From Galeruca laticollis (taxonomy: Eukaryota > Arthropoda > Insecta > Coleoptera > Chrysomelidae): a stretch of 64,000 nucleotides of DNA. The number at the start of each line of letters is the position of its first letter. The stretch's first letter is position 1. Below, piece by piece: positions 1 through 10,260 of this stretch. The position numbers were made by a program, and so were the translations under genes. The notes beneath the pieces are model-generated. The model was not told where the DNA came from. It made no database searches and saw only the letters and a program-made list of their open reading frames with translations. Where the stretch lies: the NCBI GenBank assembly GCA_963921935.1, contig OY998175.1, forward strand, positions 304,567,484 to 304,631,483, read 5' to 3'.

Positions 1-88
1 AAAATGATGCTATATCAGAAATGCATAGATTAAGAAGTAGACTAAGAAGCATAAAATAAAATAATAAAAATAGCTATTTAGGTAACCA

Positions 89-209
89 GTTATGAAATGC
101 ACCATTTTGTGTAACGAGTGAAATTTTCGCGGGACGAGAGAGCTCCGCGTAGCGGAGCGAGCGAGGTCCCGCAAAATGACACGAGTTACACAAACAAGCA
201 TTTCATAAC
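89..209. repeat. Short GC-rich palindromic element (MITE-like)
   Basis: The ends GTTATGAAATGC and GCATTTCATAAC are perfect inverted copies, and the whole 121 bp folds on itself around a central GCTCCGC/GCGGAGC hairpin at about 142-158. GC content is far above the surrounding AT-rich DNA. There is no coding capacity. It looks like a small non-autonomous element, but I cannot assign a family. Confidence 0.6.
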
Positions 210-324
210 GTGTTTCATACAAGATTTTATCTAATTTTGATAAGAAGAAAGGTTGGTTTACCTATCAATAAAGCATTTCAGAACGTTTTATACAAGATTT
301 TCTCTAATTTTGACAAAAAGAAAA
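198..324. repeat. Imperfect direct repeat
   Basis: About 52 bp beginning with GCATTTCATAACG at 198 recurs, diverged, from 273 (GCATTTCAGAACG), both continuing into a similar CAAGATTTT-CTAATTTTGA stretch. The first copy starts in the end of the palindrome above, so the duplication includes one of its termini. Confidence 0.55.
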
Positions 325-574
325 TTTTATTTATTTTATGTGTTTTTTAACAATTATTTTTAATTAACTTTTCTGATTTGAAAACAGCACTTTTTGATTC
401 CTGAAAGTTATGCAACCAATATTACACAAGACAATACTTTTATTATATACATTAATTTCAGACTATTCTTTATTATTTTACCATTAATATTAAATTAAAA
501 TCGAAAATAGCTATTTAACATTTTTTTAAATTAAATTTTAAATACAAAAATAAAATAAATCTTCTCTAGTTTAG

Positions 575-645
575 GCTCGAACTCTCAACCCTAGCATTAG
601 TCACGGCTATCTTGTTGTGCGTTAGCCAATTGCGTCACTGCGGAC
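575..645 (-). other. tRNA-like sequence (tRNA relic or SINE head)
   Basis: On the minus strand a box-A-like stretch (ACGCAATTGGCTAACGC) is followed about 35 bp later by a box-B-like GAGTTCGAGCC. No acceptor stem and no clean anticodon arm can be drawn, so it is a decayed tRNA or the head of a tRNA-derived SINE. Confidence 0.35.
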
Positions 646-779
646 ATGCAACAAATTTATTTATTTGCTTGACAGTTCGTTTATTCGAATTGTAGTTGCT
701 TGAAGTATTAATAATTCCCAGTTATTCTCGTAAATATTTAATTAAGATTCTACATAAGCGTAAGATTCTACGATTAAAA

Positions 780-971
780 ATGGCTGATTCCGACTCAGAT
801 GTACCAAACGAAATAGAAGAGGCCGCACAAAGTGCATTATCGGTCGTGATTCCACAAAAATTAAAAGCTGTGTATGATCTGGCTTATGAAAACAAACTGT
901 TCGAATTGTGTCATAAATATTTAAAATGCGTAAAATATAAAGTAAATTGTTATAGTTGTTCTTATTGTTAG
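780..971 (+). pseudogene. Crypton-like tyrosine recombinase, N-terminal fragment
   Basis: The reading frame begins MADSDSDVPNEIEE and continues through IPQKLKAVYDLAYE, the pattern seen at the start of Crypton-type tyrosine recombinase proteins of insects (acidic leader, then a P-x-K-S-K-x-x-Y-x-x-x-Y helix of the N-terminal SAM-like domain). After about 45 residues the similarity is lost and the frame stops, so only the first part of the DNA-binding domain is present. Normal members run to several hundred residues with a C-terminal catalytic domain. A piece of such a C-terminal domain lies 330 bp downstream on the opposite strand, so the two cannot be one intact gene. Family assignment is by remembered pattern and moderately sure. 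Confidence 0.4.
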
Positions 972-1069
972 TAGTTCTCTTCAGTTCTAGTTGTTGTTAT
1001 TTTTCTATAATATGACGTTAAACTTTCTTCTTTTCTCTCGTGTTTTTATTAACTGGTGATAATAATAGT

Positions 1070-1190
1070 TTGTACAACAAGTGCGCAAAGCGTTACTATT
1101 CCCACGAGCGCAGAAGTTTGTGGCACGAGCCGTACGAAGGGTGCCGCAAATCCAGCGAGTGGGAAAAGTGCTTTGCGTATGAGTTGTACA
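1070..1190. repeat. Second GC-rich palindrome
   Basis: TTGTACAAC...GCAAAGC...TTCCCAC on the left is mirrored on the right by GTGGGAA...GCTTTGCG...GTTGTACA, with an inner pair GGCAC/GTGCC. The arms are about 45 bp and imperfect. It resembles the element at 89-209 in size and base composition but not in sequence. Confidence 0.5.
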
Positions 1191-1298
1191 CAATATTTTT
1201 TCGTTTATTGATTAAAGAAAAAAGTAACTTATATATGTATTTTATTTAACTTAAACAGAACGAATTTAAGAAATGAACACAGAATATAGAAAAATTAG

Positions 1299-1536
1299 TT
1301 AAAAGTTGATAGTAAAATTGGAACAATTTCGAATTGTTATGCCTGGTATATTATCTATTTTTGATGATAAGTTATCGTTAATGTTTGTCAACGAAGATGT
1401 TGATGCTTGTTTTTCATTAGGAATAATATTATATGAAGTCGAAGCCCCAGGTATAATAGATTTTTCAATTTGGTTGGCAATATCAATTTTGTTTGATATT
1501 GAGTCGTCAATATATCTTTCCGCCACTGTATTCTAA
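1299..1536 (-). pseudogene. Crypton-like tyrosine recombinase, C-terminal fragment with catalytic tyrosine
   Basis: Read on the minus strand the segment gives NTVAERYIDDSISNKIDIANQI, then a Ser/Thr-rich linker, and ends ITIRNCSNFTINF. V-A-x-x-Y-I-x-x-S-x-x-N-K is the stretch that holds the nucleophilic tyrosine at the end of tyrosine-recombinase domains in Crypton-like insect proteins, and a terminal N-C-x-N-x-T-x-N tail is common in them. The upstream end is cut exactly where the PLE fragment at 1536 begins, so the rest of the catalytic domain is missing. It is inverted relative to the N-terminal fragment at 780-971. Recognition is from family pattern; no search was possible. Confidence 0.45.
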
Positions 1537-1960
1537 TAATATTTCAAAGATAATATCTTTAGCAACGAATACACCAATTGCTTTTAAAACAGAAAAAAAA
1601 GTAAGTACAAAAATGTTAAGTGTAAAAACAAAAATATCACCATTAAAGAAATCAGGTATATATAAACTCAAATGTCCAGAATGTAATGCTATCTATTTGG
1701 GTCAGACCCTTAGAAATTTTGAAATCCGATACAGTGAATACCTACCAGCATACAGATAAATCCCATTACGCAAAACATCTACTTGACACCAACCATTCAT
1801 TGACACAGAACTAGAAGTACTACATATTTGTGATAAGAAGCAAGAACTGGATTTCCTTAAAGAGTTGGAAATTAGAAGACACTTAAGAAACCCACAATAT
1901 GAAGTCGTCAATGAACAGATAAATCTAGGGAGTTCTCCACTATTAAACTGTCTTCTTAAG
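1536..1960 (+). pseudogene. Penelope-like element fragment C: GIY-YIG endonuclease end
   Basis: The plus strand encodes the C-terminal GIY-YIG nuclease module of the same PLE family as the copies at 2324-4111 and 27257-29290: SGIYKLKCPEC, then YLGQTLRNFEIRYSEY, and, after a frame break near 1757, the family ending NCLLK. The reverse transcriptase is absent (5' truncated). The frame breaks around TDKSHYAK, where copies A and B read RLKQPDKSHYAK, and again near 1800. Right after the last codons (CTTCTTAAGTG) the sequence switches into an inverted terminal repeat of the same family, sharing the 4-bp AGTG at the junction. Confidence 0.85.
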
Positions 1961-2323
1961 TGTTTTTAAATGAAACTCAAGGTCTCTAGTTAATTCCACA
2001 ATATAATACAAGTTATTGAAAATTCTAAAAAATTGAGGATTGTTTCGATAAATCAATATCATCGTCAGAATGACAGAAGTTACATTTCATTTTATGCCTA
2101 CCTGATGTTTAGTAGTTATATTTGGCTAGACCAAGAAGTAACCTAACTTGTGATTGGCTTAATATATGTTTATAGAAAAAAGAAGATGTAATATTACAAT
2201 TGAAGCTTAGATATTATTAGCCCTATGGTGATATCCTGGATATCATTTTTCCAATTAAGATCAGTATAACTGTGCAATGATATAGAAAACCAGGAAAACT
2301 ATATCTGCTGATCTTAACAATTA
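1957..2323 (-). repeat. PLE terminal repeat (pLTR), 3' flank of copy A
   Basis: This is the reverse complement of the sequence at 4069-4360 and 4361-4767. In the direction of copy A it follows the ORF stop directly (TAAGTGATAATTG), runs through the CAGGATATC stretch and the hammerhead, and ends near 1957 where it is fused to fragment C. It therefore stands as one shared repeat between two tail-to-tail PLE copies. Confidence 0.85.
2025..2088 (-). ncRNA. Degenerate hammerhead ribozyme in the pLTR
   Basis: CTGACGA, the GATA/TATC stem II and GAAAC are present on the minus strand, but the short stem III plus cleavage triplet reads AATCCTC in place of AATTGTC in the intact copies. C15.2-G16.2 pairing is lost, so cleavage is unlikely. 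Confidence 0.65.
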
Positions 2324-4111
2324 TCACTTAAGAAGACAGTTTATTAGTGGAGAATTCCCTAGATTTAACTGTTCATTGACAACTTCATATTGTGGGTTTC
2401 TTAAATGTCTTCTAATTTCCAGTTCTTCAAGGAAATCCAGTTCTTGTTTCTTTTCACAAATATGTAGTACTTCTAGTTTTGTGTTAGGTGTCAATGAATG
2501 ATTGGTGTCGAGTAGATGTTTTGCGTAGTGGGATTTATCTGGTTGTTTTAATCTGTATGCTCGTAAGTGCTCACTGTATCGTATTTCAAAATTCCTAAGG
2601 GTCTGACCCAAATAGACAACATTACATTCTGGACATTTGAGTTTATATATACCTGACTTCTTTAATAGTGGTATTTTTGTTTTTACATTTAACAATTTTG
2701 TACTAACGTTACTTTCTGTTTTAAATGAAATTGTTGTATTCGTTGCTGAAGATATTATCTTTGAAATATTATTAGAAATATTTCCTGCATATGTGATGGT
2801 TTTATAAGTTTTAATTTCATCAGCTTGTTTAGGATATATGAGTTGTAATGCCACTTTTTCCTCTTTTTTACTAATTAGCTTATTTATCATATCTAATGGA
2901 TAACCGTTAGATGTTGCTATTTGTCTAATTGTATTAATCTCTCTATCAAAATTACATTTGTTCATAGGAACTGAAAAAACTCTATGTATCATTGAATTAT
3001 ATGCTGCTAGTCTGTGTGACACAGGGTGGTTAGAATTGAATGGAATTGTTACATCAGTTTGTGTTGGTTTTCGGTAAATTGAATAATCAAGTACATTATT
3101 AACTCTTTGAATTTTTAAATCAAGAAAATTGATTGAGCTATTTTCTTCAATTTCTAATGTAAATTTAATTTTCGGGTGTAAATTATTGATGTGGTTGAAA
3201 AATACATCTAATTGTCGTTCACTACCCATAAAACAAGCTAATATGTCATCTACATATCTATACCAAAATAAAATATTTTTCGAAATATTACTTTCAAAGA
3301 TCTTTCTTTCTAAATTGTCCATAAAAATGTTTGCTAAAATAGGTGATATAGGGCTTCCCATTGGTAAACCTTCATTTTGAATATATATCTTATTGTCAAA
3401 AGTGAAATAATTCTGATTAATGCATACATCAAATAAATTAAGTATATCTGATATTATTCCTGGATTAATATTTTTATCTTCTAGTAATTTTCTTACAAGT
3501 ATTAGACATTCTTTAAGAGGAATTTTAGTAAACATGTTAGTTACATCGAACGATATGAGTTTATAGTTATCTTGTAAGTGGATTGCTTTCAACTATTTGA
3601 TTAGTTCTATTGAATTTCTAATTGAGTACTGAGATTCATATCCGTAAGTATTGAGTATATTGTTGAGCTTCTTTGCCAATATATTATTAGGAGCATTAAC
3701 ATAAGAGACTACAGGTCTAATTGGTTCCGTTATTTCATGTAATTTAACTGTTCCATATAATTGTGGACAATGAGGATTCTTATGTATGATAGACCTCTTT
3801 TCGTAATCATTTAAAAGATAATTTGAATGATTAACAATATCCCTTACATTTTTAGAAAACTTCTTTGTTGGGTCTGCTTTAAGAACTTTTACATCGCTGG
3901 ATTCTATAAAGTTATATACTTTTGAATTGTAATTTTCAGTCGTCAAAATGACAGTAGCGTTCCCCTTATCAGATTTTGTAACTGTTAGGTTATTATTCTC
4001 AATCTTCTTTTTTATTGCGTTTAAAACTGAAATGTCATTTTTTGTTTGACGTTTAACTTTTGAAGGTTCAATATTTGTAATATCACACCTTCTTCTTTCT
4101 TCTATAAACAT
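2324..4111 (-). pseudogene. Penelope-like element copy A: reverse transcriptase + GIY-YIG
   Basis: Almost open frame of about 595 codons broken by a single TAG near 3594, where copy B has a lysine codon. N-terminal block TVTKSDKGNATVI is the usual PLE pre-RT region; RT motifs follow in order: motif A SFDVTNMFTKIP, motif B GLPMGSPISPILANIFMD, motif C FWYRYVDDILACF, then FLDLKIQR. The C-terminus is a GIY-YIG nuclease (SGIYKLKCPEC, YLGQTL, EIRYSEH). PLEs copy themselves by target-primed reverse transcription, using this nuclease to nick DNA. The 5' part of the ORF that copy B still has is missing: within TTCAATATTT the frame passes into an inverted pLTR, and the present start codon (MFIEERRRC) is pLTR sequence. 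So it is a 5'-truncated, nearly undamaged, hence fairly young, copy. Confidence 0.93.
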
Positions 4112-4360
4112 ATATTAAGCCAATCACAAGTTAGGTTACTTCTTGGTCTAGCCAAATATAACTACTAAACATCAGGTAGGCATAAAATGAAATGTAACTT
4201 CTGTCATTCTGACGATGATATTGATTTATCGAAACAATTGTCAATTTTTTAGAATTTTCAATAACTTGTATTATATTGTGGAATTAACTAGAGACCTTTA
4301 GTTTCATTTAAAAACACTAATATGAGCATATTCCACGAAGTAAGGGTCGAGACAGTCAAT
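4069..4360 (+). repeat. PLE pLTR, inverted 5' flank of copy A
   Basis: Plus-oriented copy of the terminal repeat, inverted relative to the one at 1957-2323, so copy A is bounded by inverted repeats. It starts inside the ORF junction, contains the hammerhead at 4190-4262 and ends with the family 3' tip GGGTCGAGACAGT at about 4345-4357. Confidence 0.88.
4190..4262 (+). ncRNA. Hammerhead ribozyme, type I minimal, intact core
   Basis: Core CTGACGA (4209-4215), an unpaired T, stem II GATA/TATC with a 6-nt loop (4217-4230), GAAAC (4231-4235), AATT loop, then GTC with predicted cleavage after C4242. Stem III is only A-U plus C-G closing the AATT tetraloop, as in other minimal PLE hammerheads. Stem I pairs ATT just before the core with AAT just after the cut, then, past an internal loop, TTCTG with TAGAA. 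All invariant core positions are met. Self-cleaving hammerheads in PLE terminal repeats are established; activity of this one is inferred. Confidence 0.85.
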
Positions 4361-4767
4361 GTCTTCTTAAGTGATAATTGTAAATATCAGCAGATATAAT
4401 TTTCCTGGTTTTCTATATCATTCCACAGTTATTCTGATCTTAATTGGAAAAATGATATCCAGGATATCACCATAGGGCTAATAATATCTATGCTTCAATA
4501 TTTTTAATATCACATCTTCTTCTATTTTCTATTAACATATATTAAGTCAATCACAAGGTCTTGGTCTAGCCAAAAATAACTACTAAACATCAGGTAGGAA
4601 TCAAATAACTTCTGTCATTCTGACGATGATATTCAGTTATAGAAATAATTGTCAATTTTTTAGAATTTTCAACATTTTCCATTATATTGTGGAATTAGCT
4701 AGAAACATTGAGTTTCATTTAAAACGCCAATATGAGTAGATTCCACGAAGTAGGGGTCGAGACAAGT
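4361..4767 (+). repeat. Second tandem PLE pLTR with ORF tip
   Basis: Begins with the last bases of a PLE ORF (GTCTTCTTAAGTGATAATTG), so it is the extreme 3' end of another plus-strand copy truncated almost to its stop codon. It runs through the whole terminal repeat to GGGGTCGAGACA near 4765. Its hammerhead (4606-4672) has CTGACGA but an altered stem II/GAAA region (TTATAGAAATAATTGTC), so it is probably inactive. Confidence 0.82.
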
Positions 4768-6280
4768 AATTTATAATAAAATTGATCATACCATCAAAGT
4801 AATACAAAATGACAAAATTCGTATTCGCTTGGCAACGTTATTTAATGTCTTTATAGTTGTTGAAGTTGGAACATTTTTGGAAAATATTTAGAATGATTTA
4901 TTATATACGTTCATTTTACAACTTTACGTACAACCTCATTTAATTATGTAAGTATTTTATATATAATATTAATTTTCAAATTGTGAACATAGCTTTTAAT
5001 TCTAGACCCTGAAAATGAATACATAGTATTCGAAAGCTCGGAGGAAAATAAATATTTAAAAGAGTACACTTTGGTATTACTGACCATTTAATTCATTAGC
5101 AATTTCAGGAAAACAAGAGGTGATATCTATCGCAGAATCATTTTGAGCTAGAAATTAATACTGTGCACCTTGTACATTCTAGCATCATCTCATCTGCCAG
5201 TCTTTAGAGAATTATCAAATTGAGTTTTGTTTTCACCCTTCAATCTCTTATAGTTTGTATAGGTAACTATGCAATGTAGCATGGTTCGTCTTCACTTGCG
5301 GACTTTGCAGGTTTTTTGTCCTAGTTCCCACCGTCCAATAAATAACAAGACAGTTTTAAATTCCAGACCTCCTAGACACTTTTTAACACAAATCGCCATT
5401 CGCAAATAGAATCACTCCGTACATTTCTTAAAAAGAACGCCATCTGTCCATAAAATTGCCATCGTTCATCTCTCTCTCTCTCTCTTTCTCTCTCTCTCAT
5501 CTCTTCAAGTTTGTTTACTGGTAATTGTAGTAGCAAAAATGCTCGACATTTTACAAAATAAAAAATATTACACAATGATTATTGATATGTTTATATCGAA
5601 AAACTGGGCTTACCTGTTGCAACAGCCAACAAACTACATGAATAGTTACTTGCTATTGTGGCAGTTCTAAATTGACCACATCCGCTATTTCAATAATACA
5701 ATTTCTGTTTGTTCTTATCAAATTATGTACTTTAGTCACAAATCTTGGCAAATGTAGTATCGTCATGTCTCAGCTTTTTTTAAACGTTCGTGTCGAATGA
5801 TTTTAGCTAGTTATCTTTGCTGTTTGAAAAGTGTGATGAATCGGTTAATAATTCGCTGCAATGCAGCAATTACTTTGAATGCACTCCATATAATAATCAC
5901 GAATTTTAGTAGCGGATGATGGTTATTACACAAAAATAATATATTTATCCCTGCATGTGTAAAGTGTATTGAAGCACGTATCTCACAGTCAACAAGTAGT
6001 AGCAATTTCAGTATAATTTTTTTGAAATAAACTAACTGTTTCTAGATCATTTCATAACAAGGTTAAGTGGAATAGCAAGTTTTACGCGTCCTTCACGCAG
6101 TAAAGGTTGAACTTCGCCTTGCAATCCATATTTTAAAATTTGTAATTTTTTATGTGTATCAATAAAGACGATTATTATTATTATCATCAGTATTATATTG
6201 AAAAAGTTGTGGAAATTCAAAAAAATCTGACAATTAATAAGAATAATTCTCAAAAAGAGTACATAGATACATCACCTTAT
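4768..6280. other. No gene seen; (TC)n microsatellite at 5469-5498
   Basis: AT-rich sequence without recognisable coding text. The only structure is an interrupted TC-dinucleotide run at 5469-5498 and, at the right edge, an ATT-rich stretch (6170-6190) that fits the 3' tail of the LINE on the minus strand. Confidence 0.5.
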
Positions 6281-6289
6281 AATACAATA

Positions 6290-7215
6290 AAATAAGAATA
6301 AATTGATACTCAATAAGTGCCAAGCACTTGTTTTGAGAATTAATTAATCAAATGCAATAAATAAAATATAAAATAGATAAAACAGCTGAACAAATAAATA
6401 AAATAGATGAAATAAACAAGCAAAGACACAACAACAATACAATAGTGACACTAAGGAAACCAAAAAAGCAAAAAAGTATTGATATTACAAAAACATTGGA
6501 TTTGAGGCTTCTTGGTACTTCTAACAGGAACTTTTTTACGAGTCGTTTAAATTTGGGAAGTATTTTAGTGGATCGAATTGTCTCAGGAAGAATATTAAAT
6601 ATTTCTGGAGAAACGCTATAGAATGATCGTTGGTTAGCGTTTTTGTTACTGTCGGGAAAATGTGCAATGATCAATTTCGCGTATGGTATGTGTGGCTTGT
6701 TAATTTATGAGTTTTATTGAAATACTTCACGCTCGAGCAGAAGAAGTCATGTTGTCACATACAGAACATTACATTCCTGGTATAATAGATTTGAGCTGTA
6801 TAATCTTTCTCTTGAATGTATTAGTTTTGGAAATCGCATTAGAATACCTTCTACCTGGTTCCCTCTCATATCAGTAGCACTACCCCATGCCACTATTCCA
6901 TACGTTAAATGACTTTCAACTAACAAACGATATAATTGTTTAAGAATGGCAAACATTTTTTTAAATACCTAAATATATACAAGATACTCTGAAGTTTTTC
7001 AACGACATAATGTATGTGGCAGTCCCATCTCAAATGACAATCAATATAAATCCCAAGGTATTCAATTTTCTTCAAAGAGTGTATAACGTAGTTTGATTCG
7101 GGAAGAATAATTAAATTATATTCCAATCACATTTCAACTAAAAGGAAGATAATAAGTTTTCTCAACGTTCAATTTTAGTAGCTTAGAATCAAACCATATT
7201 TTTATATTTGAGAAG
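6290..7215 (-). pseudogene. LINE fragment: reverse transcriptase C-terminus
   Basis: Minus-strand pieces in three frames make up the end of a non-LTR retrotransposon ORF2. In order: SKLLKLNVEKTYYLPFS, IEYLGIYIDCHLRWDCHIHY (the post-RT Y-L-G-x-x-x-D block), then LVESHLTYGIVAWGS (the S-x-L-x-Y-G-I-x-x-W-G block) and a final NQRSFYSVSPEIFNILPETI. The catalytic RT motifs are absent (5' truncation at the PLE fragment). Several frameshifts and stops show an old copy. Related tails lie at 21208-21715 and 26494-26800. The clade (CR1/Jockey-like) is a guess. Confidence 0.75.
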
Positions 7216-7261
7216 TCCTTGTATATAAATTCCTTTCATTGTTCTTGGGCATCAGATTAAT

Positions 7262-7853
7262 CATTAATAATGTATCAAATTATATTTTTATTTAACGTTT
7301 CGCTCCCAAGTTCGGAGCATTTTCAAAAATGTTTACATTTATGTTAAAATAATAAATTGAAAACGATTGAACTATTTAAATTAAATGTACACACAGAGAC
7401 GACAAAAACTGGTAACTAATAAAACAATTTCAAAAATAATAAAATCGAAAGTACCTGCTTTAGAAACAACGGTTTACAATATACCAGGGACATTCAACAA
7501 GTTGATGTTATTATTATAATAAATTATAATATATCTGGCCTAGATTTTTGATATCTTGTTTATCGTTTACTGCATTGTTCTCCTTTTTTATATATATCAT
7601 TTCTTTTATTGTTAGTTTTTTATAATTAGAATCTTGGTTTATAATTTTAGTATTATTAAAGTGAAATTTATGTTTTTCATTTTTTAACATGTTTATGAAG
7701 CGCAGTTGAGGCGTTTTTTGTATATTTATGGCCATTAAGACTATTTTCAAGATGTTGGGTTGTCATACCTATATATTTTTTGGGACAGTCTAAATATGGT
7801 TTAGAATATATGACGTTAGATTTTTTTGAATAATTTATTTGAACATTTTTGAA
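7262..7853 (-). pseudogene. Penelope-like element fragment of a second family (GIY-YIG end)
   Basis: Read on the minus strand the part next to the gap gives CPKKYIGMTTQHLENS, i.e. the Y-I-G half of a GIY-YIG nuclease with a diverged downstream Asn/His region, followed in another frame by TPQLRFINMLKNEKHKFHF and KLTIKEMIYIKKENNAVN, the usual PLE C-terminus (E-M-x-x-I-K). Downstream, at 7290-7330, GCTCCGAACTTGGGAGCGAAACGTT is a stem plus GAAAC remnant like the terminal hammerhead motifs of PLEs. The upstream half lies in the N gap. The family differs from copies A-C. Confidence 0.75.
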
Positions 7854-8053
7854 NNNNNNNNNNNNNNNNNNNNNNNNNNNNNNNNNNNNNNNNNNNNNNN
7901 NNNNNNNNNNNNNNNNNNNNNNNNNNNNNNNNNNNNNNNNNNNNNNNNNNNNNNNNNNNNNNNNNNNNNNNNNNNNNNNNNNNNNNNNNNNNNNNNNNNN
8001 NNNNNNNNNNNNNNNNNNNNNNNNNNNNNNNNNNNNNNNNNNNNNNNNNNNNN
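7854..8053. other. Assembly gap, exactly 200 N
   Basis: A run of 200 Ns. The round length suggests either a scaffolding placeholder or an estimated gap. A PLE fragment ends at its left edge and a LINE begins at its right edge, so both elements may continue inside. Confidence 0.98.
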
Positions 8054-9300
8054 GAAAGAATTTGGCGAAAAAATGGAAATCAATAGTAAATCAAATCAAA
8101 AACTGTTTTACAAAACATTGATGTCATTAAGAAAGGAAAAAACACAAGAAATAACATGTATAAAAAATTAAAAGGAGATATACTAAGAAATAAAAACGAA
8201 GTAATTGATAGATGGAAAGAGTATTTTGAGGAATTACTAGGAGCAGACAACGGACTTTCGGACATTAACAAAAAAAATATGCAATAATAGCAAATAAAGA
8301 CATTGTAACTCCGAAAGAATTACAGGAGATAATAGATGAATTGAAAAATGGAAAATCTCCTGGAATTGATAAATTAACAGCAGAAATGTTCAAGAATTTA
8401 GGAGAAACAGGAACAAAAATATTAATGAAAATATACAACACGGTGTGGAGTGAAGAACAGATTGGAGAATATTGGAAGACAACCTTAATAGTTCCAATAT
8501 ATGAAAAGGAAGAAACTGCAATTATTATAGAGAAATAAATCTACTTAGTACAACTATTAAAGTCTACGAGAAGCTTATAGGCAGTAAGATAAGACCAAGG
8601 ATAGAAAATACTCTCGAAGAATCGCAAAGTGGATTTAAAAGAGGGCGAAGCATCCAAGACCACATATTCACAGTGAAACGGATAATTAATAAGGTCTCAC
8701 AACAAGAAAAAAGAGGTATATATGGAATTTATAGACATGGAAAAAGCTTTTGACAAAGTACCAAGGGAGAAGTTATGGAAAGTACTAGAAGGAAGGAGAG
8801 TACACTACAAAATAATAGACATAATCAAAAACATTTACAAAAATAATAGAAATTGTGTGATATACAGGAATAAAACATCAGAACCATTTTCAACACAGGA
8901 AGGATTAAGGCAAGGAGGGGGACTAAGTCCATTATTATTTACAATTTTTATTGATGGAATAACTAAAAAATCGTCAACCAAAACGGCAAAACTACACAAT
9001 GGATACAGACATTTAGGAAGAGTGGATATATCAGAAGCAGCTTTTGCAGATGATTTAATAATTATGGCAGGGAAAGAGAAGGATCTACAAAATAATATGG
9101 AACACGGTATCGGAATAATTTGGAATGACAGTGAATCAAAGTAAAACCAAAGTTATGATTATAGGACCGAAACAAAAACATCTAAATATACAATTAGATG
9201 GAATAAAAATTGAGCAAGTTAGAGGATATATATACTTGGGAGTAGAATTAGAAGAAAATGGAACACAGGAAGTCGAAATTACCAATAGAGTACCAAAAAC
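8054..9300 (+). pseudogene. LINE reverse transcriptase, frameshifted
   Basis: Non-LTR retrotransposon ORF2 in at least four frames. Recognisable blocks in order: VIDRWKEYFEELLG; ELKNGKSPGIDKLTAEMFK; YEKLIGSKIRPRIE; ESQSGFKRGRSIQDHIF; motif A FIDMEKAFDKVPREKLW; GLRQGGGLSPLLFTIF (motif B, with a G where most relatives have C or D); motif C AAFADDLIIMA; NQSKTKVMIIG; YIYLGVELEENG. The catalytic aspartates of motifs A and C are kept. The N-terminal endonuclease falls in the gap. Breaks are seen near 8170, 8530, 8715 and 9125. Similarity stops at about 9300 where unrelated sequence begins. Clade unresolved. Confidence 0.85.
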
Positions 9301-9967
9301 GATGAAACTTTCTAACCTTACCTTGCTGTTGTTACTACGAGAAGTGAGGTTACATTGCCAAAGGTTCGCTTTTCGCCGGAGAGCATAAGGCCGTGAGTTA
9401 CTGAGGGATGTTTGAAAGCTGGTCCTATATTATTTTTTTAAGGCGCCACTTGATTAGTAGGCCATTCAAGAAACTGTTACTGATTAATCAATAATCCAAT
9501 AGTGAATAAATTAGCTATTTTAAATTTTCAAATATGTTATTTATATTTTTTGCTCTTACGTTTGTGAATCAAATAAAACATATTTTATTGCCAATGAATC
9601 AGTTTTATTAAATTCAATGGTACCTTGAACAGATGGTGTATTAACCTGTCTCAATAAATATAAGGTAATCGACTCTAATTATGAACTGATAATCAGTTAT
9701 CAATGGTTGGTTAATTTAAAATGTTCAACAGTTACTAATGTTATCAACTATCTGAGATCATCAAGTACAATACACTAAATCTTTAGTAACATGTAAATGG
9801 TATACCAGTTACAACCTTACAAACTGTAATAATTAACAGGATGTTACCAAATAAATCAAGAGTGTCTCTTATATATGATAAAGTTAATATTTCAACTCTA
9901 CAAAGTTGTGAGAATGTAATAATGAAATTGTGAATTGATAGACGTCTTTATAAGAATGTGAAGTTAC
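9301..9967. other. No gene seen
   Basis: Apart from a slightly GC-richer 100 bp just after the LINE (9310-9410) this is AT-rich DNA with no coding text, repeats or structured motifs that I can identify. Confidence 0.5.
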
Positions 9968-10260
9968 TTACAGTTGCATGATGATTAGAATATTGAATTC
10001 TATGTTGTGTGTGTTCAAGTTTCTGTAGTTTTTCTTCTTGTTTCTTAAATTTCTAGCACTTCCCCTAATTTTGTCATTTAAACAGTCAAATTCTTCTGGA
10101 TATAATTGGAATGTGAGTTCAGAATGTACAAATTTTATGTAGTTGTCTAAGGAGTCCCTTATTTTGAACGATTTTTTACATTCTTCTTCAAGCAATACTC
10201 GTTGAGCACATTTTATATCTTTTTGAGCTTGAGGCGTTTTAGTATAGCATTTTATATTTA
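9968..10260 (-). pseudogene. Penelope-like element N-terminal fragment
   Basis: Minus-strand frame with CAQRVLLEEECKKSFKI, a central HSELTFQLYPEEFDCLND, then LRNKKKNYRNLNTHNIEF. The DNA for the last part (9980-10050, TGTTGTGTGTGTTCAAGTTTC) closely matches 29240-29300, the very start of PLE copy B, where it precedes the RT region. It is therefore the N-terminal stretch of the copy A/B family, cut off from its RT. Reading is open for about 95 codons. Confidence 0.6.
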
